Positions 14,004 to 33,015 are shown, counted from the first letter of the stretch. The stretch: DNA of 64,000 nt from Owenia fusiformis (GCA_903813345.2 CAIIXF020000002.1:23514455-23578454), one strand, 5' to 3'. Notes: a model not told the origin generated them from the letters alone. Translations and numbers: made by a program.

Positions 14004-14541
14004 CACTGCTACCCACCTAATTACACAGACGTATCGTCGGTGTATCATGGCGGAACGTCCTCCGGGACTAGGTTTCGGTAAGATTTTTTTATTTCCCGAT
14101 TTACACCTACTTATAAGTCACGTTGTGGATAATAATTTGACTCGAAGTTAAGGAAGATAGTCTAGTTTGAGAATGTGTCGATGGTTTTAGGTTTTATATG
14201 TTAACAAAGACACAATTCACGTATTTAGTCCCTCGCTTTTCTTACACTGACGAACGACCAATATCAGTGTAATATTGGCAATATTAATGCCGATTGTCAG
14301 TGTAAGAAAAGCGAGGGACTAAATACGTGAATTGTGTCTTTGTTAACATATAAAACCTAAAACCATCGACACATTCTCAAACTAGACTATCTTCCTTAAC
14401 TTCGAGCCAAATTATTATCCACAACGTGACTTATAAGTAGGTGTAAATCGGGAAATAAAAATCTTACCGAAACCTAGTCCCGGAGGAAGTTCCGCCATGA
14501 TACACCGACGATACGTCTGTGTAATTAGGTGGGTAGCAGTG
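14004..14541. mobile_element. Long near-perfect palindrome, foldback family B
   Basis: Two arms of about 260 bp, almost identical in inverted orientation, meet at about 14272. Termini are CACTGCTACCC and GGGTAGCAGTG. Flanks are ATGCAT and ATGAAT, a 5-of-6 match that may be a decayed duplication. The termini share CACTG with family A. No protein is encoded. High arm identity suggests recent insertion or arm conversion. Confidence 0.88.
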
Positions 14542-15071
14542 ATGAATGCAGATTATATTCAAACCCCTCCTGAAGTCAGATGAAAACAAATTTTGAAGGT
14601 CAGCAAAAGGTCAAACAATTCTAAGGTCATGTTAGAACTCAACGAAACTTGTAAATGATGCTTAAAAATTTCAAAATTTGACTTTTTCAGATTTTGAGCT
14701 CTAATATCTCAAACCTGGTGCAAAATTTTAATAGATAGACAATTGCTAATATGTGTAGAACCTTTAGAGGAACATATATCCCGACTTTCATTCAAAAATA
14801 TAGATTTGGTGTCACCAATTCTAAGAAACTTAGAAAATACAGTTTGTGATTTAGTTTGATGACCTTGACCGTTGACCTTGCAAATTTTACTTTTTAGACC
14901 TCAGTGGGTCGTCTTTTGTGATTAAATGCACCTTTTGAATGCAAAAAAATCCATTTGAAAAATCAACTTTTTCAACATTTTGAAGGTCTCTGAACGTCAG
15001 GCAGAAGGTGAAAACTAAGGTCAGATTTGAGCTCCTGAGTACATGTAGATGATTTTTTACCCTTTGCATTC

Positions 15072-15136
15072 GTTTGACTTCACTTCTTAAAAGAGAGCTT
15101 CGTCTGTAGTTTAACTAGACTCTGCACGCAGGGTAA
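15072..15136. repeat. Dispersed short repeat, GACTTCACTTCTTAAAAGAG
   Basis: Similar segments with AGCTTCGTCTGTAGTTTA and ACTCTGC(A/G)CGCAGGGTAAT lie at 3330-3392 and, more diverged, at 45478-45560. Confidence 0.75.
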
Positions 15137-15329
15137 TGATTTTTAAAAATAAGTTTGGTCAATTTGAAGCAAGTTGAAATTTAGTCATGCAGTGCCTCCT
15201 TATAATTATTGTAAGTCGTCAATTAACAAAACAAACAGAACAACATTGGTTCCGTAATTTTGAGCAAATTACTCAGCGTTTCAAAATGCAGAGTTGAAAC
15301 GACCCATGTGATCTAGAAGTTCCCAGTAA

Positions 15330-15410
15330 TGCCGCCTAGGTCGCATTTGGCCCGATTAATCTGCCGGGCGCCGGCAGATTAAAATTGAAGGTCAAATCTC
15401 GAATTCGAGG
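15330..15410. repeat. Dispersed repeat with CTGCCGGGCGCCGGCAG
   Basis: GCCTAGGTC(G/A)CATTTG, a GC-rich palindrome and AATTGAAGGTC recur at 18289-18372, and in part at 15505-15525. Confidence 0.7.
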
Positions 15411-15970
15411 TCAGATGTGAACTCCTGAGAACTTGTACATGATTTGATAAAGTGTTTGGTCAATTTGAAGCAAGTTGAAATCAGTTTTGAACAAAATACT
15501 GCAATCGGTCGGGCGCCAGCCGATGAAGCGGAGCAAATGTGACAAGGCCCCGTGAATATATGTAGCTAACCTTGGCCAAATTAATTCAACTATTAAACTA
15601 CTACAGTGAGTTGTAGTAGAGTGGAAACAGGTGGTAGACGGCATCTCGTAGAAAAGGCATGAAAAACATTTATGCGTAAAATATACTGAAAACAAAATAA
15701 CTATTATCTTTTGAACTGAATGTGCCAAATTTAATTTGCGTACGCCTTGTGCAACAATTGAATCAGTGCCTAGAATCATTGGGGATCTGATTGAACTAAA
15801 CACAAAGGAGAAATTCCTCTCTAGAAATGGATCTCTAGGATGCTACACATAACACATTATAGTACACCTACTCTTCAATTACATGAAATAAGCACTCTTC
15901 GAAGGCAAGACTGTATCGCTAGCTAGTTTGGTGAAAATACTTTTGAACATATTGAATATTGAACTTTCTA

Positions 15971-16367
15971 CACTGGTGATCCTCTCGATTACGCTGGTTA
16001 CCAGTATCATATGTTTTAGAAAAGGTACATGCTTGCGAAAAAATAGCTCAGAAGACAACAGAATCTACGATTTAATTCCTCACTTAAGTTACAGAAACGG
16101 TATGGGTTTAAAGTGCAGATCTTCACTGTTTTTCGAAATATCGTTTCTGTAACTTAGTGAGGAATTAAATCGACGATGCTGTTGTCTTCTGAACTATTTG
16201 CTCGCAAATATGAACATTTTCTTAAACATATGATACTGATACGATTGTGATAAAAATGTCGTCGGAATTATGCCTACAACGTGTGAAATAAGGAAAAAAG
16301 AAAAATCGTACCTTCGACGTTCCGACATTTTGCGTAATCGTAAGCGTAATCGAGTGGATCACCAGTG
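15971..16367. mobile_element. Foldback element, family A copy 3
   Basis: Shorter copy with the same CACTGGTGATCC ends. It is flanked by TTTCTA on both sides (15965-15970 and 16368-16373), a 6-bp duplication. Part of the left arm (the AAAATGTCGG segment) is deleted while the right arm keeps it. Confidence 0.9.
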
Positions 16368-17778
16368 TTTCTACATACTCACACCGGAAATGCCTGACAA
16401 TGGTAAAGTCAGATACCGTTGTCACAAATGGCGGACATAACCGTTGGTGGACCTTTGGAAAGTGTTCCACTTGGAGTTGTTCCATTAATAGAGATCATGT
16501 TCCGGGTTTTAATGTTTCACTCAATTGGTCATGTTGCAAGGTTTTGTTGTGTATTCAGTGATCACAGACAAATTTTTCTATTTTCGCCATGACCAAATTG
16601 AATAAATGCAACTTAATTTGAGCCATTTGAATATAGTTATAGATTGAGTCGTAAATTGATCTGAAAAGACGGAATTAACCAAATTGATATTTCACGTAGA
16701 GGGTTCCTAAATTAAAAGTTGGACCATCATAAACCTAAAAATGGATTTTGTAGCGAGGTCAATAATGATTGTATAACTTACTATAAGCAGAATCAGCTGT
16801 AGAGTCGTACCCTAAGTAGGCGTTTGGCGTTTATTAAATTCCAGAATTCATCAAAATAATAAGCATAAGAGGAAACCTTGACCTCACATTATTTAAATTA
16901 CAACGACGTACTCAATACGTAAATTAGTTTAGGAGTCATTCATTAAATGGTACCCAGTTTTTGGAGGACAGCTGAGTTGATTGTGAAGATGTGACAAGGA
17001 CCAGGTTCTCATTGTGATTGGTGTACTCTTGTTGGCAATCATCCATTTAAGAAAGAAGATTATAAAAGAATTTTTTTCCAAATCATAATACAAGATATGA
17101 TCAGGAAATGGTGCCATGTTGATAGCACTTCCACCCTGTGACAAAGTACGTATTCATTGTGCGGTGAAAATAAAAGTGAATATCGCGTCTATATTCCGGG
17201 AGACGTTTGTTCTTTTTTACCGAATTCGTCTTGATATTAATTCAAGTTTCTCGAAATGAATAAATGTTATTCAAAAGACAAGTATATATATTTCATATTT
17301 CAAGCTCTGTAATATCTCGAATGCATTTTAAATTGTTATGTTTCACATGGATAATAACTGATTTTATAGCTTAATAGAGTTCAAATAATGTATTACAAAA
17401 TCTGATATTTCATTTTTACAATAAGCTATGCGATAGCGTGAATGCAATTACAAATTACATTTTTATCAGGAAAAAGCAACTTATCATTATACACAAAAGT
17501 AAATAAATATGAATATTATAAATTCCATCTACCAATTGAACATTAATAATACATTAATTGATACACCTGGTGCTACGTTGATACGAGCTTCTGTTAAAAC
17601 CTCATCATTAGATTTTTCAAAAGCGTTAATGAAAACACAAATTATACTGCGCCGTTAAATCATGAACCTCTGGGTAAAAGGCCCATGGTTTCATCGTTTT
17701 TTGTTCTGGTATATTAATATTTTAATATATCTATTTTTGTTTGGAAATCATATTTCGATCATGAACATAAGGTTATAA

Positions 17779-17915
17779 GTTATTGAATGATTTGAAGTGC
17801 AAAACAGGATATATTCTGCTCAAAATCCATATTGGAACGAGACGAAGTCCGAGTGCCAATACAGAATATCGAGGGTAGAATATATCCTGTATTGCACTTC
17901 AAATCATTCTATAAC
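17779..17915. mobile_element. 137-bp snap-back element, GTTATTGAATGATT ends
   Basis: Left arm GTTATTGAATGATTTGAAGT and right arm inverse, with CAGGATATATTCTGC also inverted. The same family is at 38158-38293, with partial copies at 3150-3263 and 38310-38362. Confidence 0.85.
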
Positions 17916-18288
17916 GTTTTTATCGTGTGATCCTCTGTATTGCTACTGAGAATGTCCCCTCCGTACCAAAATTTTATTTGTTGCGACGGAAATGATCAAT
18001 TGGGACAATATCAGTAGCACTAAGCACAAGAACTGACCTATCAGAAGGCTTAATTTTACAGATCATACGATAAGTCTAAATATTGAATACATTTCTTAAC
18101 GGTTTATCATCCAGACAACAACGTTGCCATCTATAAAGCAATATGCTATTTATATCGACTGGATATTATATGGAATAGATTCCAGTACATGTCTAGTGAT
18201 ATAGTACTAGTATATGTAGCTAGTCGTTGTTCAAGTCAGCGATACAAGGGAGGCAGAGTACATATAAAGATTCACCCTCACAGCTTAT

Positions 18289-18372
18289 GCCTAGGTCACA
18301 TTTGCTCGATTCATCTGCCGGCGCCCGGCGGATTCAGTGTTTTGCTCAAAATTGAAGGTCGAGTCTCAAATT
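18289..18372. repeat. Second copy of the CTGCCGGCGCCCGG repeat
   Basis: Matches 15330-15410. The GC-rich palindrome stands out from the AT-rich surroundings. Confidence 0.7.
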
Positions 18373-18832
18373 TGAGTGTTGACACAACGACATCGAGCCT
18401 GTGAACCCTCAAGTATTATTCTGGGATCGGGCCTTTCATACTAAACGGTAAGCAACACTAGAAACGAGCGATCGATTTGCTAAACGATATTCGTCACCCT
18501 TTTATGTGTTTAAAAAAACAATTGAAATTCTCAAGACAATCAAGTGAGATGTTTTAAGGTATAATGTCTCAGTGGGCAATTATCAGGAGCACGTGTTAAG
18601 AACGACTGACAGTTGACTTATAAAAGCGTACATCTGAGGATTAGATATAACACCACAAAGAGTATTCATTAAAAGTCTGTCCATCTACTGTTTTCAAAAC
18701 AGTAGCTTTTAGTATCTCAAATTTACCATAGTATAGGTTTACTAATAGGAATCACGTACATCATTAACATTATACTTTACAATCCGACATTTAGCAACTA
18801 CGTTTCATTATCACAAAGTATCACTTAATGTA

Positions 18833-19959
18833 CAGGGTGGGCCAAAAAAAACCAATACCCAACTTCAGATCAGGATAAAAATAGTTACATTCAATATGGT
18901 ACATAGACTCTCATATCATTTTAAAGGTTATACAATTTCAAACAATTTGGTATATAACACTATGTCATGAAATTAATAGTAAAGTTTTATTATACTTATT
19001 TGAGAGGCCGGGTTACTATTTGGGGTCTCTAGATTTTAGGGAGAAAATAGTAAATCTGCGGGATTTCGTTAATTTTTTATTTATATAATATCATTCTTTT
19101 GTTAGGTGAATACATGCTTGGATATTGATATTTGCATCATCGTGTCACTAGATTTATTGTTTATGAATTTCAATGTTGTTTAATAACATTTTACACTTTA
19201 CTTAATTAAACAATTTTAACAATTGCTCAATGTACCCCACCCCCTCCCTTCTGCATCAACAATAAGCTTCAAGTGGTAGCGTAATCTATCAATAGCCTTA
19301 TTGAGAGATTTCTGTTGCAATTCCTTTCAGCACTTTAGGATTTTGTTTCAGCTCATCAATGCTGTTTATTGGATGCTTTTGTTGTACCATTTCCTCGAGA
19401 TGGCTCCCATGTATGGTAATCAAACACATTAGCATCGGGGCTGTTGGGTGGCCAAGCATCGAGATCAATCAAATCATGATCAAATTAACACCTTGTTTGC
19501 AAAGAAATGCCAATGTCTTCTTTGATCTATGTTACGAGGCAATGTCTTGTTGGAAAATAAAATCCTCGTCACATATACGTTTAATGTCTTTTATCAGACC
19601 CCCTTTGAGTACTTATTGATAATAAACACTAAAATTCATAAACAATAATTTTAATCACACAATATGCAAATATACAAGCATGTATTCATCTAACAAAATG
19701 ATATTCTATAAATAAAAAATTAACATTATTCCGCAGATTTACTATTTTCTCCCTAAAATCTGGATACCTTAAATACCGACCCGGCCTCCCAAATAAGCAT
19801 AATAAAACTTTAATATTGATTTCATGACGTAGTGTTATATACCAAATTGTTCAAAAATGGATTACCTTTAAAATGATATATAAATCAATGTATCATATTG
19901 AACATAGCTATTTTTATTCTGATTTAAAGTTGGGTATTGGTTTTTTTTGGCCCACCCTG
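18833..19959. mobile_element. Mariner-type element with degraded transposase
   Basis: Termini CAGGGTGGGCCAAAAAAAACC and inverse, flanked by TA. The minus strand between about 19560 and 19270 holds the remains of a DDE_3-type transposase: FIFQQDIAS, then after a stop KKTLAFLCKQGVNLI, and in another frame AWPPNSPDANVFDY followed by NSIDELKQNPKVLKG. These are the second- and third-Asp regions of Tc1/mariner transposases, now broken by stops and shifts. Subterminal inverted repeats lie at 19020-19080 and 19735-19790. Confidence 0.88.
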
Positions 19960-20633
19960 TATGTATCCATTCACATCAATAAACGTGCATTTTGCATTGT
20001 ATCTATAGAATTGGATTGTATTGTTGTTTTATCAATTATACATATACAAGGTGATACGATATAAAAAAAATTGCCCGTGAATAAAAACACCGATAACTTT
20101 CACGAAGAAACATGTAGAGTAGATTAGAACAATTAAACCCAAATCCACATCTGGACTGTTAAGTTTCAAATTACTTTTCGTCTGATATGGTACCAATTTT
20201 GAAACATGCATCAGAATAGCTCATGTAAAGTGCGCTTTGGGTATACTCAGTTAATGGGTAAAAATATTTGCATCGCTTCAACCTTGATCTCAATCTCCAT
20301 TTTATTTTGGATTTTATAAAAAAAAATCAAATATGATGGGTAGAAAGCATTTGCAAAACGACTCACTTTTTGGAAAAAAGTGTCAAAAAGTGACCCCAAT
20401 CTTAAAACTTTGATTTTGAGCCACATGGTGAGACTTCATTGCTCGATAGATGTCTCAGTTCTTATATCATTTCTATTAAATAAGTACATCAATTATTACG
20501 CATTGAACCTTTTCTCCCACAAAATCCATACGATCTCATAATTATTGATGGTCATTTTCTAAATAGTGGGCTGTATTTTCGTGTCACCGTGTATATATTT
20601 CAAGGCCATGCATGCTTTAATGCAACGTCCAAC

Positions 20634-26477
<5,844 letters not shown>

Positions 26478-26899
26478 GTAAAATACACTTCCTCCATAAG
26501 TTTGGTTACCGTCAAAGAAACACACTTTCTACAATAATGTCGCATATATTTATCTTTATACAGCGTGTCTCAAAAAGGAAACAAATTTCTCAAAGATGAA
26601 TAATGTTCGGGAAAAATCGCAGATATCATCATTTGCGTCATTATGTCCTGTTTCATATGATACCAAGATGTAGATATTTCCTCTACAGATGACTGAGCAA
26701 TGAGGGATTTAAGTGTCAGAAATGGGTTTGTGCCACTTTCAGCCAAGTCAATTTCACCATAATAACATAGTGATAAGTAACAACAAACATCAGAATATTA
26801 CTCTTTAACTCATTTATTCCAATTAAAGTTACACATATTATATTTAACACCCCTTTTAAATCCAAATGTGCATTCAAAGTTGTTTTAACCGCGGTGTCC

Positions 26900-27125
26900 T
26901 TCAACGACCCCCATTCCTTTCAATGCAAATGTCTGCCCTAGATCTCATCGCACGTACTGCATCATCCCTGATGATGTCTCTCTGTCCCCTTAGATCCTCC
27001 ACTGCTGCAACAATCGTGGCCCTTAGATCATCAACGTCTCTTGGTGATGTTGTGTAGACTTTACCCTTGAGATAACCCCAAAGGAAGAGGTCGCAGGGTC
27101 CAAAACCATCCTGGCATAGCCATTT
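26900..27125 (-). pseudogene. Mariner-like transposase, C-terminal fragment
   Basis: Minus-strand reading frame with the CDLFLWGYLKGKVY motif that follows the third catalytic Asp in many mariner transposases, ending at a stop near 26900. The N-terminal DNA-binding part and first two Asp residues are absent, so it cannot be active. Confidence 0.8.
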
Positions 27126-27235
27126 TAATCCCTCATTGTTCGGTCATTGAGGAAAGAAAAAGTGGCACAAAATCCCTTAGAACTCAATCATCCGTGAAGG
27201 AAAATGGATAACCTTGGTAAAGCAGTTAAATCCCG

Positions 27236-27405
27236 ATTAAAAAGAAATTATGGTCCCCTGGGGATTATGGTCCCCTTTCCTTACGGCCCTTACTGGCCCT
27301 GACTGTGTATAAATTATAAGGAAAATAATTGTAATTAGGGTCAACATATAAATCAATAGAGTAGGACCAAAACTTGATAGGACCACCAACCCTTTTACAC
27401 CTGTT
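27236..27405 (-). repeat. Second copy of the GGGGACCATAATC repeat, nested in a mariner relic
   Basis: Inverted relative to 8660-8850 and nearly identical over 130 bp. It lies inside the right part of the 26561-27424 element, so it inserted later. Confidence 0.85.
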
Positions 27406-29689
27406 TCCTTTTGGGACACCCTTTATTCCATTTTTCAATTATCGCGCCTTTCAAAACTATAAAACCGTTGAAACTCGGATTCTGAGGACCGGTTATACTC
27501 ATTTACCGCGGAACAGTTTTTTGCCACTGCTAAATGCAAGTTCTTCGAAAAGTCTATGATAAATAATAAAGACACTCACTGGGGTTCGTTTTTGGTACGA
27601 TTGTAACTTACGATTTTGAGCAAAGTATTGTCTATTCTATGCGATAAAATCGTAAGGTACGAGTGTTCCAAAAGCGTACCCCTTACTCTAGGAGCTAGCA
27701 AACATTCATAAGACATCTCGAGTACAAAAGGTTTGAGGCCTGTAATTAGTAGATGTGGGTCTAACATCCCCAAAAAGGCAACTCTTAAGTGACAAATTTT
27801 GGGCTACCACCAGGGGGCACTTTTTGAAATGCCCCTAAAATTAGTTTTAAATGACATCTCAAGTACATCAATGAAACCTTTGTCAAAATGTTCCTTTGGA
27901 CCCTCTGAAACATTATGAGTCCTTAAGAGTAGCCAATTTTGGGGTTTAACCCTTTTCTGAGTGAGTTAAAGGTCACCATGAATACAGCCACACACAATCA
28001 AAATGCTGTATCAGAGCCATGTGAACTTGAATATATTTGATATTCTGATATATCCATAAAATATGTAGGAAGACCTTTCTAACAAGTCATAATACATCAA
28101 GATATGACAACTGAATCCAGAGATATTGAACTTTTTGCGTCAATTTTGATCCGAAAATGTACAGTTTTAAGCCTCGTCTAATTTGTATTTGTAGCTTTAG
28201 GCAAAATGTTACAGCTTTAACAGCTCAAAATAGTATTCCAAGAACATTTCCAAGGCTTGGATGATATTGTAATTCAATTTTTATAATGATGAATCACTAT
28301 TTTGTAATTTAAATTTGACGTTATAGTGCCCTACCCCTTCAAAAAAGAGGAAAGCAGGCATAGTCAATGTAATCATTTTGCAGCATTAAGTTGGAAACAT
28401 GTAGCACTAGAAAGTAAATCAATGCATCCAAAGCATCTTCATATGTTGTTTGACATTGTAATTTATCTTTTACTAGATGAAGGACTCATACACATTTTAT
28501 ATAACATATATAAGTTTTCAATATAGTACATGTATTATAATAGAATACTAATGTATCATGCAATCCAGACAAAGGCATATTATAAACATTATATAACTAT
28601 TAATATTTTTCATCTGAGTAACAAGATTTAAATTGTGTCCCATGTCATTTGAGGCATATACCTTAAATGTTGAAATCTGTATTTCAATCAATGTGAACTT
28701 AACATAGTGAAGGCCGTTTCCAGTATGCTTGTGCGATCTTAATAAAAGCATTCTGTTCTTCTCTTCTCTGATGCTTTATTGCTTAATGAGGACCGGGAAT
28801 GAGAACTGCAATATGGTCAGATGATGAGAACTAAGGGGCCCTCTTCAACAATTCGTTCCGTCAAATATTTACAAATATTTAATTACTCAGATGTGAGTAG
28901 GTAGTTACCAGTTTCGCCACTAGGTGGGTAATTTGGGGAAATAACATAGCAGGGTATTACAAAGTTCTCGTAAACTTGAATATTCATTAGTTTTAGTGGT
29001 TCACTTTTCATATTACCCTTATGTGTCTGATAGTTATACAAATGTCCAGTAAAATAAAATACTATCTGCCCAACACAAGAAAAGATATTTTTGAATTTTA
29101 AATCTTTAATGTCGTAAGTAAAGATAATTTCTACTCGCATTTAGTCTATTCTATTGAGGTGAATACCTGTCTTTATTCCACCGCAGGAATATAATTGATA
29201 TGTGACCTGAGCGGATGATATATATATCACCCGCTCATCTGATCTACAACATCAAGAATTCAGGGGGTAGATACTGAGCCAGGGGACTTGGCTTTTATTC
29301 CTCATAATCTCAGTTTAAAGGTGCAACAATTAGTGCAATTCAACAATCATGAACCAGTGTCAAAATATATTTAAGTTTGGATATTTCATCAAGACTTACT
29401 TATATTTTTATTATCTACAAAGAAACCCCCTGGATGAACACTATTTGAAGTCTATTTCAGCTGATATTCCTCTTGAAACATAGTAGATCTTAAAAATCTA
29501 TATCTATATTTATAGAATCATTGAATTGAATTTACACTTCTTAATGCTGAAATTGATAGTTTATCCATACATTTTACAAGAAAATAGGTATGCCAAAGAA
29601 GGTGTTAAGCCAAATGTTGACCTGATAGATCAAAAAAGTAACAAATTTTGAATTTTCTCTCTACAGGCCTTGTTGCCCCTTTAAATGCT

Positions 29690-29803
29690 CCATTTTTGAT
29701 ACAGGGTATATCCCTAGGTGAATACATTATATCAACCCTCGGTCCCTCCTGTCCCTTGGGTAGATATATTGTATTTCCCTCAGATATACCCTGTATCAAA
29801 AAC
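29690..29803. repeat. Small inverted repeat, TTTTTGATACAGGGTATA ends
   Basis: TTTTTGATACAGGGTATA at the left and its inverse TATACCCTGTATCAAAAA at the right enclose about 75 bp. Looks like a miniature terminal-inverted-repeat element. Confidence 0.75.
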
Positions 29804-29831
29804 CTTCGATTCCATTAAATAACCTTTATAT

Positions 29832-30460
29832 CTTTCACAAGTGATATTCCACGAAGCCCGAAGGGCTAATGGAATATCATCTTGTGAAAGTGCCACATTT
29901 ATTCACCTCAATAGAATTAAATATTTGTTTTACTATTCACTGTTATATTCCTCACTCACATTCCTTGAATAATAACTGATGTCTAATCAATCACAACAAT
30001 GTACTCCTGGGCTATATAAAATTGAAATAATACGGGACCAAGTCGTGACTGGTGAATATCATTTGATATTTGATGCTAGTCTTGGACTTCCGTTGATTTC
30101 GCCTATTATTTCCAGTACATGGACCAATCAAAGAGTGAAGAATCTGACAGTGAAATAATAAAATAAAAATACTTAATTCTATTGAGGTGAATATTTGTAC
30201 CTCTTTCACAAATAATATTCCAGAAATCCCGAAGGGCTAGTGGAATATCATCTTGTAAAAGTGTCACAGATATTCACTGAAAATAGAATTAAATATTTGT
30301 TTTATTATTCACTAATATATTCCTCACTTACATTAATGCAATAACAAACTATTGATGTCTGATTAACCATAACAATGTACTCCCAGGACTACATTAACTT
30401 GAAATTACACGGAACAAAGTCGTGACTAGTGAATATCATTTGATATTTAACGGATGTCAC
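29832..30460. repeat. Two direct copies, 371-bp period, inside the 27.7-31.5 kb foldback
   Basis: The segment from TCTTTCACAA through CCCGAAGGGCTA, GGAATATCATCTTGT and GTGAATATCATTTGATATT appears at 29832 and again at 30203, the second more diverged at its end. Confidence 0.85.
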
Positions 30461-33015
30461 ATGACTTCCTTTGAATATCGCTTGTTATTTTTAGTCATGT
30501 GTGGGACATGGACTTATCAGAGAGTGAGAAATATGTTATTTTTTCGTCATGTATATTACATAGACAAATCAGAGAGTGAGGATGTCTTATAAACATTGTT
30601 ATAATTATAATATTTAGACTGCATGATTACATAATATTTCATTGATTTCATTTTAAGAGAGGCACTATATCAACAACTTACATATAAAATTTGAAGAATC
30701 CAATATTCTAGTAAGACATAAATTACAATGTAAAGCAACATATGAAGATGCTTTGGATGCATTGATTCACTTTCTAGTGCTACATGTTTCCAACTTAATG
30801 CTGCAAAATGATTACATTGACTATGCCTGCTTTCCTCTATTTTGAAGGGGTATGGCACTATAACGTCATATTTAAATTACAAAATAGTGATTCATCATTA
30901 TATAGTTGTATTACAATATTACACAAATCTTGGAAATGTTCTTGGAATACTATTTTGAGCTGGTTAAGCTGTCACCTTTTGCCTGAAGCTACGAATGCAA
31001 ATTAGACGAGACTTAAAAATGTTCATTTTCAGATCAAAATTGACGCAAAAAGTTCAATATCTCTGGATTCAGTTGTCTTAATTGATGTTTTATGACTTGT
31101 TAGAAAGGTCTTCTTACATATTTTATGGATATATCAGAATATCAAATTTATTCAACTTCACATGGCTCTGATACAGCATTTTGATTGTGTGTGGCTGTAT
31201 CCATGGTGACGTTTAACTCACTCAGAAATGGGTTAAACCCCAAAATTGGCAACTCTTAAGGACTCATAATGTTTCAGAGGTTCCAAAGGAACATTTTGAC
31301 AAAGGTTTCATTGATGTACTCGAGATGTCATTTAAAACTAATTTTAGGGGCATTTCAAAAAGCGCCCCCTGGTGGTAGCCCCAAATTTGTCACTTAAGAG
31401 TTGCCTTTTTGGGATGTTAGACCCACATCTACTAATTACAGGCCTCAAACCTTTTGTACTCGAGATGTCTTATAAATGTTTGCTAGCTCCTAGAGTACCT
31501 GGAACGTGCATACGATCGAGGACGCTTCCAACGTTCCGATGTGATGTTACAGTATACCCGCATAAAAAACAAATAAATTGTAGTAAAATGACACAATCCA
31601 TGTATACCTGACATTTAAGTTAGATGATATACCAGCATTTGATGTGAATATGTACATGTGCAAACTAGAATAATGAATAATGATATTATTTATCTATGAT
31701 TAATTATTATGAAATAGGAAATTCATCGGAAATTCAAGGAAGCATCTGTTTATGATATTTTAAAACTCGACGCCTGTAATTTATTGCTTCGACACCTATA
31801 CATTTTAAGCCTGAATTTACGTTTCAATGCGCATTATTTACATCTGTATGGATGAAATTAGGCGCCTTGCCCATTCTATTCATTATGCAGATTTGCCAAC
31901 AATTGTGTCCTACTTTCAACTGATTGTTTCGAAGACAATAGTGTGTGCCAAAACCCCAGAAAATCACAAAAACCTATGTTGTGGTAGCTTACTATGAAGT
32001 GACCCATTATCATTATAGATTGGTCCATCAACTATTCATTTTTACTTGTCTGCACTCAAAAAGGTGACACGAAAGGGCTAAACGGCTTGCACCAAGGTGC
32101 AACCATCAAAAAGATGAGTTTGATAAAAAATTATTTTTTTCAAATAATAGCAATGGGTAACAATATAGGAGGCAAATTTGGTATTGATAAGTATGATAGT
32201 CCATTTGCGTGTGGCCATTTTTATAAAAAACAATAATTGTGAAGAATTATATATTTCTGACCTGAAAATACCATATTTATTCAAAAGTCATGGTTGTTAA
32301 TGATAATATTCCTATTTCACCTATTCAATGTTTTCAAAATATTTTAATTACCATTATATTCATTTTTGGCAAAGTAAATAAATATAGGGCTCACACAAGG
32401 ATCAACTTTATTTTCAATATTTTCATATTTAGTGATGTTTTGAAAAAATATAAGGTTAAACACAATTTTATTTGTTAAATGTTTAACAAAATAAACAGAG
32501 TGTGTTTATTTCATTGTTTTGACTGAAAAATCGCAATTCATTGCTCTTCCTCTTAAAACGGCAGGGGATATACAAGTACATAAACAGTCTTAAAAAACGT
32601 TGATCCTTGTGTAAGCCCTACACTTATTTACTTTGCCAGAAACTGATATAATGGTTATTCGGTGGTATGAAAATCATTTCAGAGGTAAAATAGGAAGAAT
32701 GTCTTTGAACTTGGAATAAAAAGCATTATATGGTTAGAAATACCCAATTTTTACCATAATTGTTTTTAATAATATAACCATACCCTCATGGACTATCTTT
32801 ACATTTCAGTAACCAATGTGCATTATATTTTGCATGTTTTACTGCAATTATTTGTAAAAATATTTTTAAATCTTACATTTTTGACTGGAAAGTGAAGAGA
32901 CAATACTCAAATATACTCATATTATTGGTCACATTTGGTAATTTCACCCAAACAGATTCGGGATTTTTTAGTCCAGGCATATGAAGAAACTAGTGTGAAT
33001 TAAATGGTCGTATTA

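Larger units (their letters stand above)
16368..18832. other. No gene seen between foldback copy 3 and the mariner element
   Basis: Holds the snap-back element at 17779 and repeat fragments. 16450-16490 (AGTGTTCCACTTGGAG) resembles repeats at 49290-49460 in an HHIPL intron. Confidence 0.55.
26561..27424. mobile_element. Mariner-type element with transposase C-terminus, carrying a nested repeat
   Basis: Left end CAGCGTGTCTCAAAAAGGAA, right end TTCCTTTTGGGACACCCT, so the ends are inverted but diverged. The minus strand from about 27120 to 26900 encodes GPCDLFLWGYLKGKVYTT and then RDVDDLRATIVAAVEDLRGQ, the typical C-terminus of mariner-like DDE transposases. It lies just downstream of the last visible GH9 exon. 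A separate repeat at 27236-27405 is inserted near the right end. Confidence 0.85.
27687..31497. mobile_element. ~3.8-kb foldback structure with ~820-bp inverted arms
   Basis: The left arm (27687-28510) recurs inverted at about 30665-31497, with few differences. Shared landmarks include CTAGGAGCTAGCAAACATT, GGGTCTAACATCCC and GCATCCAAAGCATCTTCATA. The ~2.1-kb middle has its own repeats. No transposase frame is visible. A diverged relative of the arm lies in the 43.9-44.2 kb intron. Confidence 0.85.
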
